DNA from: an uncultured Rhodobacterales bacterium
GTDB taxonomy: Bacteria > Pseudomonadota > Alphaproteobacteria > Rhodobacterales > Rhodobacteraceae
Assembly (NCBI GenBank): GCA_903845215.1
Contig: CAIMWI010000075.1
Location: 62,001 to 126,000 of the forward strand
Direction of reading: 5' to 3'
Length of the DNA stretch: 64,000 nt
How positions within the stretch are numbered: the first letter of the stretch is position 1; every line of letters begins with the position of its first letter. A program made the position numbers and the translations under genes. This document shows, piece by piece, positions 8,296 to 17,563 of the stretch. The notes under the pieces were generated by a model that was not told the origin of the DNA, made no database searches, and worked only from the letters and a program-made list of their open reading frames with translations.

Positions 8296-9045
8296 TTAAA
8301 TCCGCAACCGCTTGAACAATTCTTGCGCGCCCCAGCCCGCCACCATGGCCATGAGCAGCGAGAGAACCCCGTAGATCAAAGGTTGCTCCATCGCCAGACG
8401 GTAGAGTGTCCGCTCGACCCCAGCTTTTTGGACGTCAATCTGACTTTCCTGCATATCCGTCACTGCGCCGCCTCGTGTCAGAAAGATGCGCACCTTATAG
8501 GGTCCCTCAACCAAATTGGCGGGCAGGCTGATGTCGGTGCGAAACAGCGCTTGGCGCAGCAACAGCACGCTTTCGGGGGCCAGCACGAAGGATCCTGACG
8601 CTTGGCGGATGCGTTGCAGCGCCTCGATATAGGGGGTTTGGTCGGCACTGGGGGCGGCTGCGGTGTCAATCGTTTGGGGGATGGTGATATGGTATTTGGC
8701 ATCCTCGGATGGCAGCAAGATATCTGCCACGGCTTTGGTCGAGGCCACAGCATAAAAACTGGGCGCAGCCGTGATCTTGACAGATCCGCGGTTCAGCCAG
8801 ATGCCCGCCACATAGTCTTTCTTGCGGATCATCAAGGGGGTCGAGGGGCCCTCGACCGTGATGATCACCTCCATCAGGGGCCAAGTGGGGGCTGGCCTGT
8901 CGCGTAGCGCCGCGCCATAGACCAGGATCGAGGCACCGTCAAAATTGGTGGTGATCGAGACGCCCGACTGGCTGACGCCGGAGACGATCTCTTCGCCCTG
9001 TACCGGAAGGGCCATCAGGCACAAAGCCAAAAGCCAGCCCTTCAT
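8296..9045 (-). CDS. TIGR02186-type conserved membrane-anchored protein
   Basis: A 249-residue protein with an N-terminal signal peptide (MKGWLLALCLMALPVQG), a periplasmic middle portion and a single C-terminal membrane helix (about 228-242). I recognise it as the alphaproteobacterial TIGR02186 family, which accompanies TauE-family exporters. The function is unknown; partnership with the exporter is suggested by the 4-base overlap of its ATG with the stop of the upstream tauE-like gene. Confidence 0.82.
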   Translation of the reverse strand: MKGWLLALCLMALPVQGEEIVSGVSQSGVSITTNFDGASILVYGAALRDRPAPTWPLMEVIITVEGPSTPLMIRKKDYVAGIWLNRGSVKITAAPSFYAVASTKAVADILLPSEDAKYHITIPQTIDTAAAPSADQTPYIEALQRIRQASGSFVLAPESVLLLRQALFRTDISLPANLVEGPYKVRIFLTRGGAVTDMQESQIDVQKAGVERTLYRLAMEQPLIYGVLSLLMAMVAGWGAQELFKRLRI

Positions 9046-9953
9046 GCCGCCACCCGCGTGACAGAGTACAATTCAGCAGGCGTCAGCAGCAAGTCAAAGC
9101 CGATCTTGATCGCAACCGCCAGCACAAGAAGCGCCAGCAATATCCGCAACTGTTCTGCCTTAAGCCGCACGCCGACCCGCGCACCGATCTGCGCGCCGAT
9201 CACCCCGCCCATGATCAACAAAAGCGCCAGCATCATATCCACCGTGTGATGGGTCACCGCATGGACCAGTGTGGTATATCCCGTCACAAAAGTGATCTGA
9301 AACAAGCTGGTTCCGACCACAACCTTGGTGGGCATCCCCAAAATGTAGATCATCGCAGGCACCATCACAAAACCGCCGCCCACCCCCATGATCGCCGACA
9401 AAAAGCCCACCGCTGCCCCCACCAACACAGGCGGGATGACCGAGATATAAAGACCCGAGGCGCGGAATTTCATCTTGAATGGCATCTTATGCACCCAAGA
9501 ATGCACATGCGCACGCTTGATGCGGGCCTGGCCAGTACGGCGCAAGGATTTGACGCTTTCCACCAGCATCATCCCGCCAATCAGGCCCAAAAACAGAACA
9601 TAAGACAGTTGCACAAAGACATCGGTCTGCCCAAGCCTGCTCATCAGGTCAAAGACATAGCCACCTACGGTGGAACCAGCCAAGCCCCCGCCTGTCAAAA
9701 CAGCACCCATCGGCAAATCCACCGCACGCCGCTTGAATTGCGCCAGTGCGCCCGAGATCGACGAGGCCACGACCTGATTGGCCCCTGTTGCCACAGCCAC
9801 TCCAGGGGGCACGCCGATCATCATCAGCAAGGGCGTGATCAAGAACCCGCCGCCCACACCGAACATCCCTGACAAAAAGCCGATCAACCCGCCTAGGCCC
9901 AAAAGGACAAAGGCGTTCACCGAGACTTCGGCGATAGGAAGATACAACTGCAT
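9042..9953 (-). CDS. TauE/SafE-family sulfite/organosulfonate exporter
   Basis: A 303-residue inner-membrane protein with roughly eight hydrophobic segments and the internal duplication typical of TauE/SafE: GMFGVGGGFLITPLL near the N-terminus and AIMGVGGGFVMVPAM in the second half. Members export sulfite, sulfoacetate or related anions. The track ORF starts at 9995. The ATG at 9953 gives the family start MQLYLPIAEVSVNAF. It is coupled by a 4-base overlap to the TIGR02186 gene downstream. The substrate here is not determined. Confidence 0.88.
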   Translation of the reverse strand: MQLYLPIAEVSVNAFVLLGLGGLIGFLSGMFGVGGGFLITPLLMMIGVPPGVAVATGANQVVASSISGALAQFKRRAVDLPMGAVLTGGGLAGSTVGGYVFDLMSRLGQTDVFVQLSYVLFLGLIGGMMLVESVKSLRRTGQARIKRAHVHSWVHKMPFKMKFRASGLYISVIPPVLVGAAVGFLSAIMGVGGGFVMVPAMIYILGMPTKVVVGTSLFQITFVTGYTTLVHAVTHHTVDMMLALLLIMGGVIGAQIGARVGVRLKAEQLRILLALLVLAVAIKIGFDLLLTPAELYSVTRVAA

Positions 9954-10148
9954 TGTGCCTGTGGGTATGTGCCGGTTAGGGCGGGCCTGTTTCATTCACG
10001 CTTGCGCGGCTTTTCGCCCTAAGTCAAACGCTTCTGGCCAAGTTTTTGTCCAAGCGGCCATTTCAGGTCAATGTGGGGCCAAAAAGTCGCACATGTCCCT
10101 CAAATCCTTAAGGAAATCACGCATAAAACGGTCGTCTTTTGCGAGAGA

Positions 10149-10943
10149 TTAGCTCATAGCGCGCAGATAGCAGCGCAGGATCTTTTCCAGCTTGGCCGCG
10201 CCCAAAGGGGCCATGGCTTTGGTGTGTTCATGGCTTATCTTTTCGTCTGAAAGGCCCGCTGCCATGTTGGTGATGGTCGAAATCGCCGCCACCTTCAGGC
10301 CCAAAAAGCGCGCCAAGATCACCTCGGGCACGGTTGACATGCCCACCGCATCGCCGCCCAGAATTTTGATCGCCCGAATTTCGGCTGGGGTTTCAAAGCT
10401 TGGGCCAGAGTACCACGCATAAACGCCTTCGGGCAGCGCCACGCCTTCGGTCTTGGCTGCGGCCTGCAAAGCCACCCGCATCGCTGGATTATGCGCATCG
10501 GTCATAGGGACAAAACGCGTGTCGGTTGGCTCTCCGATCAAGGGGTTCAGCCCCGAGAAGTTGATGTGATCTGACAGCAGCATCAGATCGCCCGGCCTGA
10601 TATCGGCGCGCAGGCTGCCCGCGGCGTTGGTGGCGATCACAGAGCTTACGCCAAGCGCCTTAAGCGTTTCCAACGCCACGCGCATCGCGGCAGGATTGCC
10701 CTTTTCATAGTAATGCTCGCGCGCGCCCAGCACCGCCACGCGCACACCCTCTAGCGTGCCGACGTGCAGGCTGGGGTTGTGGCCTGATACGCTGACATGG
10801 GGAAAGCCGGGCAGATCGGCATAGGGGATGGCCACGCCTTCCACGGCATAAGCCAGATGGCCCAAGCCTGACCCTAAGATTAGCGCCAGTTGGATGGGTT
10901 GGTTTCCCGCACGGTCGCGGATGATCTCAACGCTCTTTGACAT
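10149..10943 (-). CDS. punA: Purine nucleoside phosphorylase (inosine/guanosine type)
   Basis: Phosphorolyses purine nucleosides to base and ribose-1-phosphate. The 264-residue protein has the trimeric PNP signatures: phosphate loop GSGLGHLA, HYYEKG, TNAAGSLR, the ribose/base region SGPSFETPAEIRA, and VGMSTVPEVILAR followed by TNMAAG. The track start at 10985 is too far upstream; the ATG at 10943 (MSKSVEI) follows GGAGGTGAGG. It overlaps the preceding permease gene by 17 bases. As last gene of the nucleoside import operon it would process the imported substrate. Confidence 0.93.
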   Translation of the reverse strand: MSKSVEIIRDRAGNQPIQLALILGSGLGHLAYAVEGVAIPYADLPGFPHVSVSGHNPSLHVGTLEGVRVAVLGAREHYYEKGNPAAMRVALETLKALGVSSVIATNAAGSLRADIRPGDLMLLSDHINFSGLNPLIGEPTDTRFVPMTDAHNPAMRVALQAAAKTEGVALPEGVYAWYSGPSFETPAEIRAIKILGGDAVGMSTVPEVILARFLGLKVAAISTITNMAAGLSDEKISHEHTKAMAPLGAAKLEKILRCYLRAMS

Positions 10944-11904
10944 AGGCCTCACCTCCGGCGCGGGGGGGGATGGCTTTGCCCACAAAGCCCGCCAGAATGA
11001 TCACGGTCAGAATATAGGGCAGGGCTTGGGTAAACTGCACCGGAATGACCACCACGCCAATGTCGATGTTTTGAAACCGGATGGCGATGGCATCCAGCAG
11101 GCCAAACAGCAGGCAGGCCATCAGCGCATACCACGGCCGCCATTTGGCAAAGATCAATGCGGCCAGCGCGATATAACCGCGCCCTGCCGTCATCTCGCGC
11201 AGGAACCCTGCCGACAGCCCCATCGACATATAGGCCCCCGCCAGCCCGCACAGAACCCCCGTAATCCCCACCGCCGCATAACGCAGGCCCGTCACCGACA
11301 CCCCCGCCGTATCCACCGCCGCAGGGTTTTCACCCACAGCGCGCAGACGCAGGCCAAAGCGGGTGCGGTACAGCACCCACCATGTCAGTGGCACGCAGGC
11401 CAAGGCGACATAGACCAAGATCGAATGGCCCGACAGGACATGGCTATAGATACCACCCAAAAGCCCCAGATCTCCGCTTTCGTTTGCGGAGGCGGCAAAG
11501 GGAAAGGTAATCTCGGCAAAGCGCATCCCGTCCACCAAGGCCGGCGTCTGACCGCCCAGTTGGAACCAGCTTGCCCCCAAGACCACCGTCAATCCCGAGG
11601 CAAGAAAGTTTACCGCCACGCCCGAAATCAGCTGGTTGCCGCGAAAGGTGATGCTGGCCAGACCGTGGATGGCCGCGAACACCAAGGCGGCCCCGACCCC
11701 TGCCAATACGCCCAGCCAAACGCTGCCCGTGGCATAGCTTGCCGCCGCCGCTGCAAAGGCTGCGACCAGCATTTTTCCCTCTAGCCCGATGTCAAACACG
11801 CCCGCGCGTTCTGAATATAGCCCCGCCAGACAAGCAAACAGCAAGGGCGTGGCCAGCCGGATGGTCGAATCCAGAATTTGCAGGAAACTCGCCAGATCCA
11901 TCAC
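10927..11904 (-). CDS. Nucleoside ABC transporter permease (NupQ-like)
   Basis: A 325-residue hydrophobic BPD_transp_2 permease. ERAGVFDIGLEGKMLVAAFAA is the conserved early motif of this family, and ALAALIFAKWRP matches the late one. It would form the membrane channel with the other permease of the operon. The ATG (11904 or the adjacent 11901) overlaps the stop of the upstream permease. Nucleoside specificity is inferred from the paired BMP-family binding protein and purine nucleoside phosphorylase. Confidence 0.9.
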   Translation of the reverse strand: MMDLASFLQILDSTIRLATPLLFACLAGLYSERAGVFDIGLEGKMLVAAFAAAAASYATGSVWLGVLAGVGAALVFAAIHGLASITFRGNQLISGVAVNFLASGLTVVLGASWFQLGGQTPALVDGMRFAEITFPFAASANESGDLGLLGGIYSHVLSGHSILVYVALACVPLTWWVLYRTRFGLRLRAVGENPAAVDTAGVSVTGLRYAAVGITGVLCGLAGAYMSMGLSAGFLREMTAGRGYIALAALIFAKWRPWYALMACLLFGLLDAIAIRFQNIDIGVVVIPVQFTQALPYILTVIILAGFVGKAIPPRAGGEAYVKER

Positions 11905-12992
11905 TTGGCCCCCCCGCGCTTGGCGAACAAATGCTCCAGCGGTTTTTGCACCATATAGGGCAAAGCACCGGTGAACAGGATGACCAAGGCTTGCAGCACG
12001 GTAATCACCTCACGCGGTATCGTGGTGCCCATGGCCAGCTGCGAGCCGCCCTGATACAAAAATCCGAACAAAACAGACGCGATCACGATCCCAAAAGGAT
12101 GGTTTCGCCCCATCAAGGCAACGGCGATCCCGATAAACCCCGCCCCTTCAACCGAGTTCAGCACCAAGCGGTGGGCCGCGCCCTGCACGGCATTCACCGC
12201 CATCAGCCCCGATATCCCGCCCGACAGCAGCAGGGCATAAATCGTGATCTTGACCGGATCAATGCCGGCATAAAGCGCTGCCTTTTCCTGCTTGCCAAAG
12301 GCGCGCAGGGCGTAGCCCAGCCTTGTGTGCCAGATCAGCGCCCACACCCCCACCGCCAAGGCAATGGCGATCACAAACGAAATGTTGGCCGGGTTCCTGT
12401 TGGAAAACGGTATCCCCACCAGCCCCAGAATATCGCCCAGTTTGGGCAAGTTATAGGCCTTGTCAAATCGGGCTGAGGCCGGATCCATGCTGCCCATCGG
12501 GCGCAGCAGGTTGACCAGCACATAGTTCATCAAGGCATAGGCGATGAAGTTGAACATCATCGTAGTGATCACAATATGACTGCCGCGTTTGGCTTGCAGC
12601 CAGGCAGGCACAAAGCCCCAAGCCGCCCCAAACGCCGCCCCCGCCGCCAGCGACCCCAACAAAGCCAGCGACCAATGCGGCCACGGGATCAGCAGACACG
12701 ACAGCGCCACGCCCAAACCGCCCAAAGTCGCCTGCCCTTCCCCCCCAATGTTGAACAGGCTGGCCTGAAAGGCGATTGACACGGCTAGCCCTGTGAAGAT
12801 GAAGTTGGTGGCGTAATACAGCGTATAGCCCAAGCCGTTGGTTGACCCGAACGATCCGTCAATCATGATCCAGATCGCCTGCAACGGGCTTTGGCCGATG
12901 GCGGCGATCAGGATGCCGCAAAAGGCAAAGGCGATGATCAGGCAGATCAGCGGCACTAAGACCACATCGGCCCAGCGGGGCAACTTGTCCAT
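11901..12992 (-). CDS. Nucleoside ABC transporter permease (NupP-like)
   Basis: A 363-residue inner-membrane permease of the same family as its neighbour, with SIAFQASLFNIGGEGQATLGG as the diagnostic early motif. Many hydrophobic segments span the whole length. It sits directly after the two-domain ATPase gene (1-base gap) and overlaps the second permease gene by 4 bases. Together they would form a heterodimeric channel for nucleosides. Confidence 0.9.
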   Translation of the reverse strand: MDKLPRWADVVLVPLICLIIAFAFCGILIAAIGQSPLQAIWIMIDGSFGSTNGLGYTLYYATNFIFTGLAVSIAFQASLFNIGGEGQATLGGLGVALSCLLIPWPHWSLALLGSLAAGAAFGAAWGFVPAWLQAKRGSHIVITTMMFNFIAYALMNYVLVNLLRPMGSMDPASARFDKAYNLPKLGDILGLVGIPFSNRNPANISFVIAIALAVGVWALIWHTRLGYALRAFGKQEKAALYAGIDPVKITIYALLLSGGISGLMAVNAVQGAAHRLVLNSVEGAGFIGIAVALMGRNHPFGIVIASVLFGFLYQGGSQLAMGTTIPREVITVLQALVILFTGALPYMVQKPLEHLFAKRGGAK

Positions 12993-12993
12993 C

Positions 12994-14583
12994 TTAGGCC
13001 TCTTTCTTGACAGGGTCGCTGCCGGTCATTCCGGCCATCAACAGGCCCAGATCGCGTTCGTTGGTGGTTTCAGGGTCACGCTCGCCCATGATCTTGCCGT
13101 CAAACATCACCAAGATGCGGTCAGACAGGCTCATGATCTCGTCCAGTTCAACCGAGACAAGCAACACGGCTTTGCCCGCATCGCGCAGGGCGACGATTTG
13201 TTTGTGGATGAATTCAATCGCCCCGATGTCCACGCCGCGCGTGGGTTGGCCGATCAGCAAAAGGTCTGGGTTACGCTCGATCTCACGGGCGACGACGATC
13301 TTTTGCTGGTTGCCACCGGAAAAGGATTTGGCGGGCAGGGTGGGGATGGGCGGGCGCACATCAAAGGTGGCCATCTTGCGCGCCGTGTCGGCTTTGAGGG
13401 CTGCATTGTCCATGAAAAGAGCGTTCTTTTGGTATTCAGGGGCGTTGTGATAGCCAAAGCCCACGTTTTCCCATGCGGCAAAGTCCATAATCAGGCCAAG
13501 GGTTTGGCGGTCTTCGGGCACATGGGCGATGCCTGCGGCGCGGCGGGTTTGGCCATTGGCCTTGCGCCCCTTCAAGGGCAGATCGACACCATTCAGTGTG
13601 ATGCGGCCCGTGGCCTGAGCGATGCCGCCCAAGGCTTGCAGCAGTTCGGATTGGCCGTTGCCCGCAACCCCTGCGATGCCCAAAATCTCGCCCGCGCGGA
13701 TGGTCAGGCTGACACCTTTCAAACGCTCAACGCCTTCGGTCTGCACTGTCAGGTTTTCGACCACCAGCACCTCGCGGCCGGGCTTGGCAGGGCGCTTTTC
13801 GACCTCTAGCAAGACTTTACGGCCCACCATCAATTCGGCCAAGGCTTGGGGCGAGGTTTCGGCGGTTTTGAGCGTGCCCACCATCGTACCGCGCCGCATG
13901 ACGGAAACGGTGTCTGTCGTCTCCATAATCTCGCGCAGTTTATGGGTGATCAGGATGATCGTGCGACCGCGAGCCTTCAGGCCAGCAAGGATGCGAAACA
14001 GGTGGTCGGCCTCTTCGGGGGTCAGAACGCCGGTGGGTTCATCCAAAATCAGAATTTCGGCCTGACGGTACAGGGCTTTGAGGATCTCGACCCGCTGTTG
14101 GTGGCCGACAGACAGGTCTTCGATCACGGCGTCTGGGTGTACATCCAGATCATATTCGCGGCTTAGCGCCTCTAGCTCGGCACGCGCGCGGGTGAGCGAG
14201 GATTTGAGCAAAGGGCCGTCTTCGGCCCCTAGAATAACGTTTTCCAGCACCGTGAAATTCTGCACCAGCTTGAAATGTTGAAACACCATGCCGATGCCCG
14301 CGCGGATGGCGCTTTGGCTGTCAGGGATGGCGGTGAGCGTGCCGTTGATAAAAATCTCGCCCGCGTCAGCTTTGTAAAAGCCATAAAGGATCGACATCAG
14401 CGTCGACTTGCCCGCGCCGTTTTCGCCGATGATGCCGTGGATCGGCCCGCGCGGCACGGCGATGTTGATGTCACGGTTGGCCTGCACCGGACCAAAGGCT
14501 TTCGAGATGCCTTTCAATTCGATGGCATAGGGCAAAACGGGGGCGGCAGTTGCCTGCCGCCCCCCTTGTATCGCGTCAGCCAT
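12994..14583 (-). CDS. Nucleoside ABC transporter ATPase with two ABC domains (NupO-like)
   Basis: A 529-residue double ABC ATPase of the ribose/nucleoside class. The first domain has Walker A GENGAGKST, signature-like LSVGHQQRVEIL and LILDEPTGVL. The second has the degenerate P-loop GVAGNGQSELLQAL, signature SFSGGNQQKIVVAREI and LLIGQPTRGVD, which is normal for these proteins. It powers uptake through the two adjacent permeases. The ATG lies at the end of the binding-protein gene, whose TAA stop begins at the same base. Confidence 0.93.
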   Translation of the reverse strand: MADAIQGGRQATAAPVLPYAIELKGISKAFGPVQANRDINIAVPRGPIHGIIGENGAGKSTLMSILYGFYKADAGEIFINGTLTAIPDSQSAIRAGIGMVFQHFKLVQNFTVLENVILGAEDGPLLKSSLTRARAELEALSREYDLDVHPDAVIEDLSVGHQQRVEILKALYRQAEILILDEPTGVLTPEEADHLFRILAGLKARGRTIILITHKLREIMETTDTVSVMRRGTMVGTLKTAETSPQALAELMVGRKVLLEVEKRPAKPGREVLVVENLTVQTEGVERLKGVSLTIRAGEILGIAGVAGNGQSELLQALGGIAQATGRITLNGVDLPLKGRKANGQTRRAAGIAHVPEDRQTLGLIMDFAAWENVGFGYHNAPEYQKNALFMDNAALKADTARKMATFDVRPPIPTLPAKSFSGGNQQKIVVAREIERNPDLLLIGQPTRGVDIGAIEFIHKQIVALRDAGKAVLLVSVELDEIMSLSDRILVMFDGKIMGERDPETTNERDLGLLMAGMTGSDPVKKEA

Positions 14584-15578
14584 TAGAACTGGCCAGCGGG
14601 GCAGGTGTTGTCGGACATATAGTCGTGCACCTTCAGCTCGCCGGATTTGATCTTGGCAGCAGCGTCTTCGACAGCGGCCTTCATCTCTGGCGAGACGAGG
14701 GCGGCGTTGTTGTCATCCATGGCCACGTCCACACCGCCTGCGGCAAGGTCCATCACGTTGACGCCCGGCTTCAGATCAGCGCCTTGTTTGAAGGCCTCAT
14801 AAACCGCATTGTCGACGCGCTTGACCATCGAGGTCAGAACTTGGCCGGGGTGCATGTAGTTTTGGTTGCTGTCCACGCCCACCGACAGAATGCCGCCATC
14901 GGCCGCCGCCTGCAGAACGCCAACGCCCGTGCCGCCAGCCGCCGCAAAGATCACGTCAGCTTTTTGCGACATTTGCGACTTGGCAATCTCGGCGCCCTTC
15001 ACGGGGTTGTTCCATGCCGAGCCATCTGTGCCCGTCATGTTCAAGATCACAGTGGCGTCGGGCTTCACAGCCTTGACACCTTGCGCATAGCCACAGCCAA
15101 AGCGGCGGATCAGCGGAATGTCCATGCCGCCGATAAAGCCCACCACGCCCGACTTCGACGCCATGCCAGCCATCACACCCGCAAGGTATGAGCCTTGGTC
15201 TTCGGTGAAGACCACCGATTTGACGTTGGGCTGATCGACAACCATGTCGATGATCGCGAACTTGGTGTCAGGATAGTCAGGGGCCACGGCATTCAGCGTG
15301 TCGCCAAAGGCAAAACCGGTCATGACGATCGGGTTGGCACCGGCTTCTGCCAGTTGGCGCAAAGCCTGCTCGCGCTGGGCTTCGTTTTGCATTTCCAGCT
15401 CTTTGAAAGTGCCACCAGTTTCGGCAGCCCAACGCTGCGCGCCGTTAAAGGCTGCTTCGTTGAAGGATTTGTCGTTCTTGCCGCCAACGTCATAGATGAT
15501 GGCAGGGTCGGCCAATGCGGCCACAGCACTTAGTGCCAGAACGGCCGAGGCCCCCAGCAGGCGTTTCATCAGGGTCAT
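14583..15578 (-). CDS. BMP-family nucleoside-binding protein of the ABC importer
   Basis: A 331-residue periplasmic binding protein of the BMP/Med family, which bind purine nucleosides. A signal peptide (MTLMKRLLGASAVLALSAVA, cleavage near ALA-D) is followed by DVGGKNDKSFNEAAFNGAQ, the characteristic start of the mature domain. The track ORF starts at 15632; the ATG at 15578 with GGGAG upstream fits the signal peptide better. It is the first gene of an operon with the ATPase, two permeases and punA. Confidence 0.92.
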   Translation of the reverse strand: MTLMKRLLGASAVLALSAVAALADPAIIYDVGGKNDKSFNEAAFNGAQRWAAETGGTFKELEMQNEAQREQALRQLAEAGANPIVMTGFAFGDTLNAVAPDYPDTKFAIIDMVVDQPNVKSVVFTEDQGSYLAGVMAGMASKSGVVGFIGGMDIPLIRRFGCGYAQGVKAVKPDATVILNMTGTDGSAWNNPVKGAEIAKSQMSQKADVIFAAAGGTGVGVLQAAADGGILSVGVDSNQNYMHPGQVLTSMVKRVDNAVYEAFKQGADLKPGVNVMDLAAGGVDVAMDDNNAALVSPEMKAAVEDAAAKIKSGELKVHDYMSDNTCPAGQF

Positions 15579-15884
15579 GTCTGTCTCCCAGTTGTCAAAA
15601 CAATGCGCCATTGGAACTGGCAGGCTTAACAAGGCCAGATCGCGGCGGTCGTGGTTGATTTAGGGCTGATGCGGCGGGGGTGGTCAATAGGAATCTCATG
15701 GGGGGCAGTCGGGTATTTGATCGATTGTTCAAGCCTTGGGCGTGTGGCGGCCCCACTTTGGGGTCATCCTGCCCCCCGGAGTGGCCTTGGGCAGGGCGTT
15801 CTTCGCGAAAATCCTTGGCACGGAGATTTTTGACCGCTCATCTGCCCCCCGGAAGGAATTAAACCTCGGCAAAAGATGGGCGGT
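15579..15884. other. Intergenic region upstream of the nucleoside import operon
   Basis: A 306-base stretch between rimI and the binding-protein gene, both minus strand. I see no gene; the small plus-strand ORFs look spurious. A 12-base direct repeat CTGCCCCCCGGA occurs at 15769-15780 and 15842-15853, and a small hairpin (CCCCA-ctt-TGGGG) lies near 15751. The promoter of the nucleoside operon must be here but I cannot place it with confidence. Confidence 0.5.
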
Positions 15885-16292
15885 TTACAGGGCGCGGCCC
15901 ATCAGGATGGCGTCGACGCTTTGGCCTGTGGCGCGGTAGTAGCCCTTGCGACGCCCGGTGGGCACAAAGCCTGCGGCGGCATACAGGGCGCGGGCGGCTT
16001 GGTTGGTTTCGGCCACTTCTAGAAAGGCAGTGGTGGCCTGGCGCTGGCGGGATTGGGCAAGGAAGTCTGCGACAAGTGCGCGACCCAATCCCAAGCGGCG
16101 CGCGGTGGGGGCGACGGCTATTGTCAAAAGAGTGGCCTCGCCTGCCACGACTTGGGCAAGAAGAAAAGCTTGCGGCTTTGTTAAGGCGAAGGTGAAAGGG
16201 TTTGCCAGCGTGGCTTCCAGTTCGGTCTGCGACCAAGGCGGGGGCAGAGTGAAGCTTGCAGCGTGCAACTGCGCCATTTCAGCCGGTGTCAT
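15885..16292 (-). CDS. rimI: Ribosomal-protein-alanine N-acetyltransferase (GNAT)
   Basis: A 135-residue GNAT acetyltransferase, probably acetylating the N-terminus of ribosomal protein S18. The acetyl-CoA loop RRLGLGRAL and the C-terminal ETNQAARALYAAAGF motif are clear. It overlaps the tsaB stop by ATGA. The tsaB-rimI pairing is common in bacteria and supports RimI over a generic GNAT enzyme. Confidence 0.87.
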   Translation of the reverse strand: MTPAEMAQLHAASFTLPPPWSQTELEATLANPFTFALTKPQAFLLAQVVAGEATLLTIAVAPTARRLGLGRALVADFLAQSRQRQATTAFLEVAETNQAARALYAAAGFVPTGRRKGYYRATGQSVDAILMGRAL

Positions 16293-16936
16293 GGCAGAAT
16301 CAGCGGCGGCGGATCCGAAGGCGGGGCGGCATCGGCGCTGCGCAGATAGAAGGGGGCGGGGCGTTGCCGGTCGGGGGCGTTTTGCATTTTTGCAAGCCGG
16401 GCTATGGCCTCACAAAGGGCGTAGCGGGGCGGGGCCGCTTGGCCCGCGCAATGGGCAGAGATTGCTTCGGCAGCAAAGCCTAAGCAGGTTGCGGGGGGCA
16501 GGGGGGGCAGCTGGAAAAGGTCAAGGATCTGGGCCGGTAGTTCTTCTTTTAGACCAAAGCTTTGCAGATAAATCGCCCCCTTGCGGGCATCCAAGCAGGA
16601 GAAGACCGCGCCCCCTGTGCCAAAAGCCTGCGCTTGCAGCGATGAGACGCCCAAGGAGGGAATGCCCAAACCCAAGGCCAAACCGCGCGCTGCCGCCACG
16701 GAAATTCGAACGCCAGTGAAATTGCCAGGCCCGGTGCCCACGCCGATTCGCGCCAGATCGCGCCAAGCAACGCCCGCTTCGGCCAACATCTCGGCCAGCA
16801 TCGGCATCAGGCGTTCGGCTTGGCCTTTTTCCATCGACTCATGCCGCTCGGCCACCAGCCTGTCGCCCGACAGCAAAGCGGCGGCGCAATGCGCCGCCGA
16901 TGTGTCAAAGGCCAGAACGAGGTCGTCAGGCGGCAA
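16289..16936 (-). CDS. tsaB: tRNA t6A biosynthesis protein TsaB
   Basis: A partner of TsaD and TsaE in making N6-threonylcarbamoyladenosine at position 37 of ANN-decoding tRNAs. The 215-residue ASKHA-fold protein has LAFDTSAAHCAAAL, ERLMPMLAEML and GTGPGNFTGVRISVAAARG. The start is a TTG at 16936 inside the end of the NifU-type gene (11-base overlap); no ATG or GTG lies before the conserved first strand. GAGG is nine bases upstream. It is coupled to rimI by ATGA. Confidence 0.9.
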   Translation of the reverse strand: MPPDDLVLAFDTSAAHCAAALLSGDRLVAERHESMEKGQAERLMPMLAEMLAEAGVAWRDLARIGVGTGPGNFTGVRISVAAARGLALGLGIPSLGVSSLQAQAFGTGGAVFSCLDARKGAIYLQSFGLKEELPAQILDLFQLPPLPPATCLGFAAEAISAHCAGQAAPPRYALCEAIARLAKMQNAPDRQRPAPFYLRSADAAPPSDPPPLILP

Positions 16937-17483
16937 CAGGGCGCACCTCGGTCACCTCGGGGATGTAGTGGCGCAACAGGTTTTCGATACCCATCTTCAG
17001 CGTCAGCGTGGACGAGGGGCAACCGGCACAAGCACCCTTCATATGCAGATAAACCACGCCGCGGTCAAAGCCGTGGAAGGTGATATCGCCACCATCTTGC
17101 GCCACAGCAGGACGGATCCGCGTGTCGAGCAGTTCTTTGATCTGGGTAATGATCGCGCCATCGGGACCGTCATGGGCGGCGTGGGCCGCCGCTTGTTCGC
17201 CTTCAATAACCGGCTGGCCGGATTGGTAATGCTCCATCACCGCGCCCAAGATCGCGGGCTTGATGTGCTGCCAGTCAATGCCTTCGGCCTTGGTCACGGT
17301 GACAAAGTCTAGCCCGAAGAAGACACCTGTCACGCCCTGCACCGCAAAGATCCGGTTCGCGAGGGGCGATTTGACGGCGGCTTCGGCATTGGGAAAATCG
17401 GCGGTGCCCACATCCAGCACCGCAAGGCCGGGCAGGAATTTCAGCGTCGCGGGGTTCGGCGTGGCTTCGGTCTGGATGAACAT
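16926..17483 (-). CDS. NifU-family Fe-S carrier (Nfu type)
   Basis: A 185-residue Nfu-type iron-sulfur scaffold or carrier. An N-terminal Nfu_N domain (IQTEATPNPATLKFLPG) is followed by a C-terminal NifU domain whose CxxC cluster ligand pair is in GACAGCPSSTLTLKMGIE, near residues 148-165. AGGAG lies eight bases before the ATG. It heads a minus-strand unit with tsaB and rimI and would deliver Fe-S clusters to client enzymes. IlvD and other Fe-S enzymes are encoded elsewhere in the window. Confidence 0.92.
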   Translation of the reverse strand: MFIQTEATPNPATLKFLPGLAVLDVGTADFPNAEAAVKSPLANRIFAVQGVTGVFFGLDFVTVTKAEGIDWQHIKPAILGAVMEHYQSGQPVIEGEQAAAHAAHDGPDGAIITQIKELLDTRIRPAVAQDGGDITFHGFDRGVVYLHMKGACAGCPSSTLTLKMGIENLLRHYIPEVTEVRPVAA

Positions 17484-17563
17484 GGGGCAACTCCTGACTT
17501 TTCCTGTCGGATATGCGCCTTGGGCGGCGTTAAGTCAAGGTTGGGCCTTGGCGGTGCCGAAGG

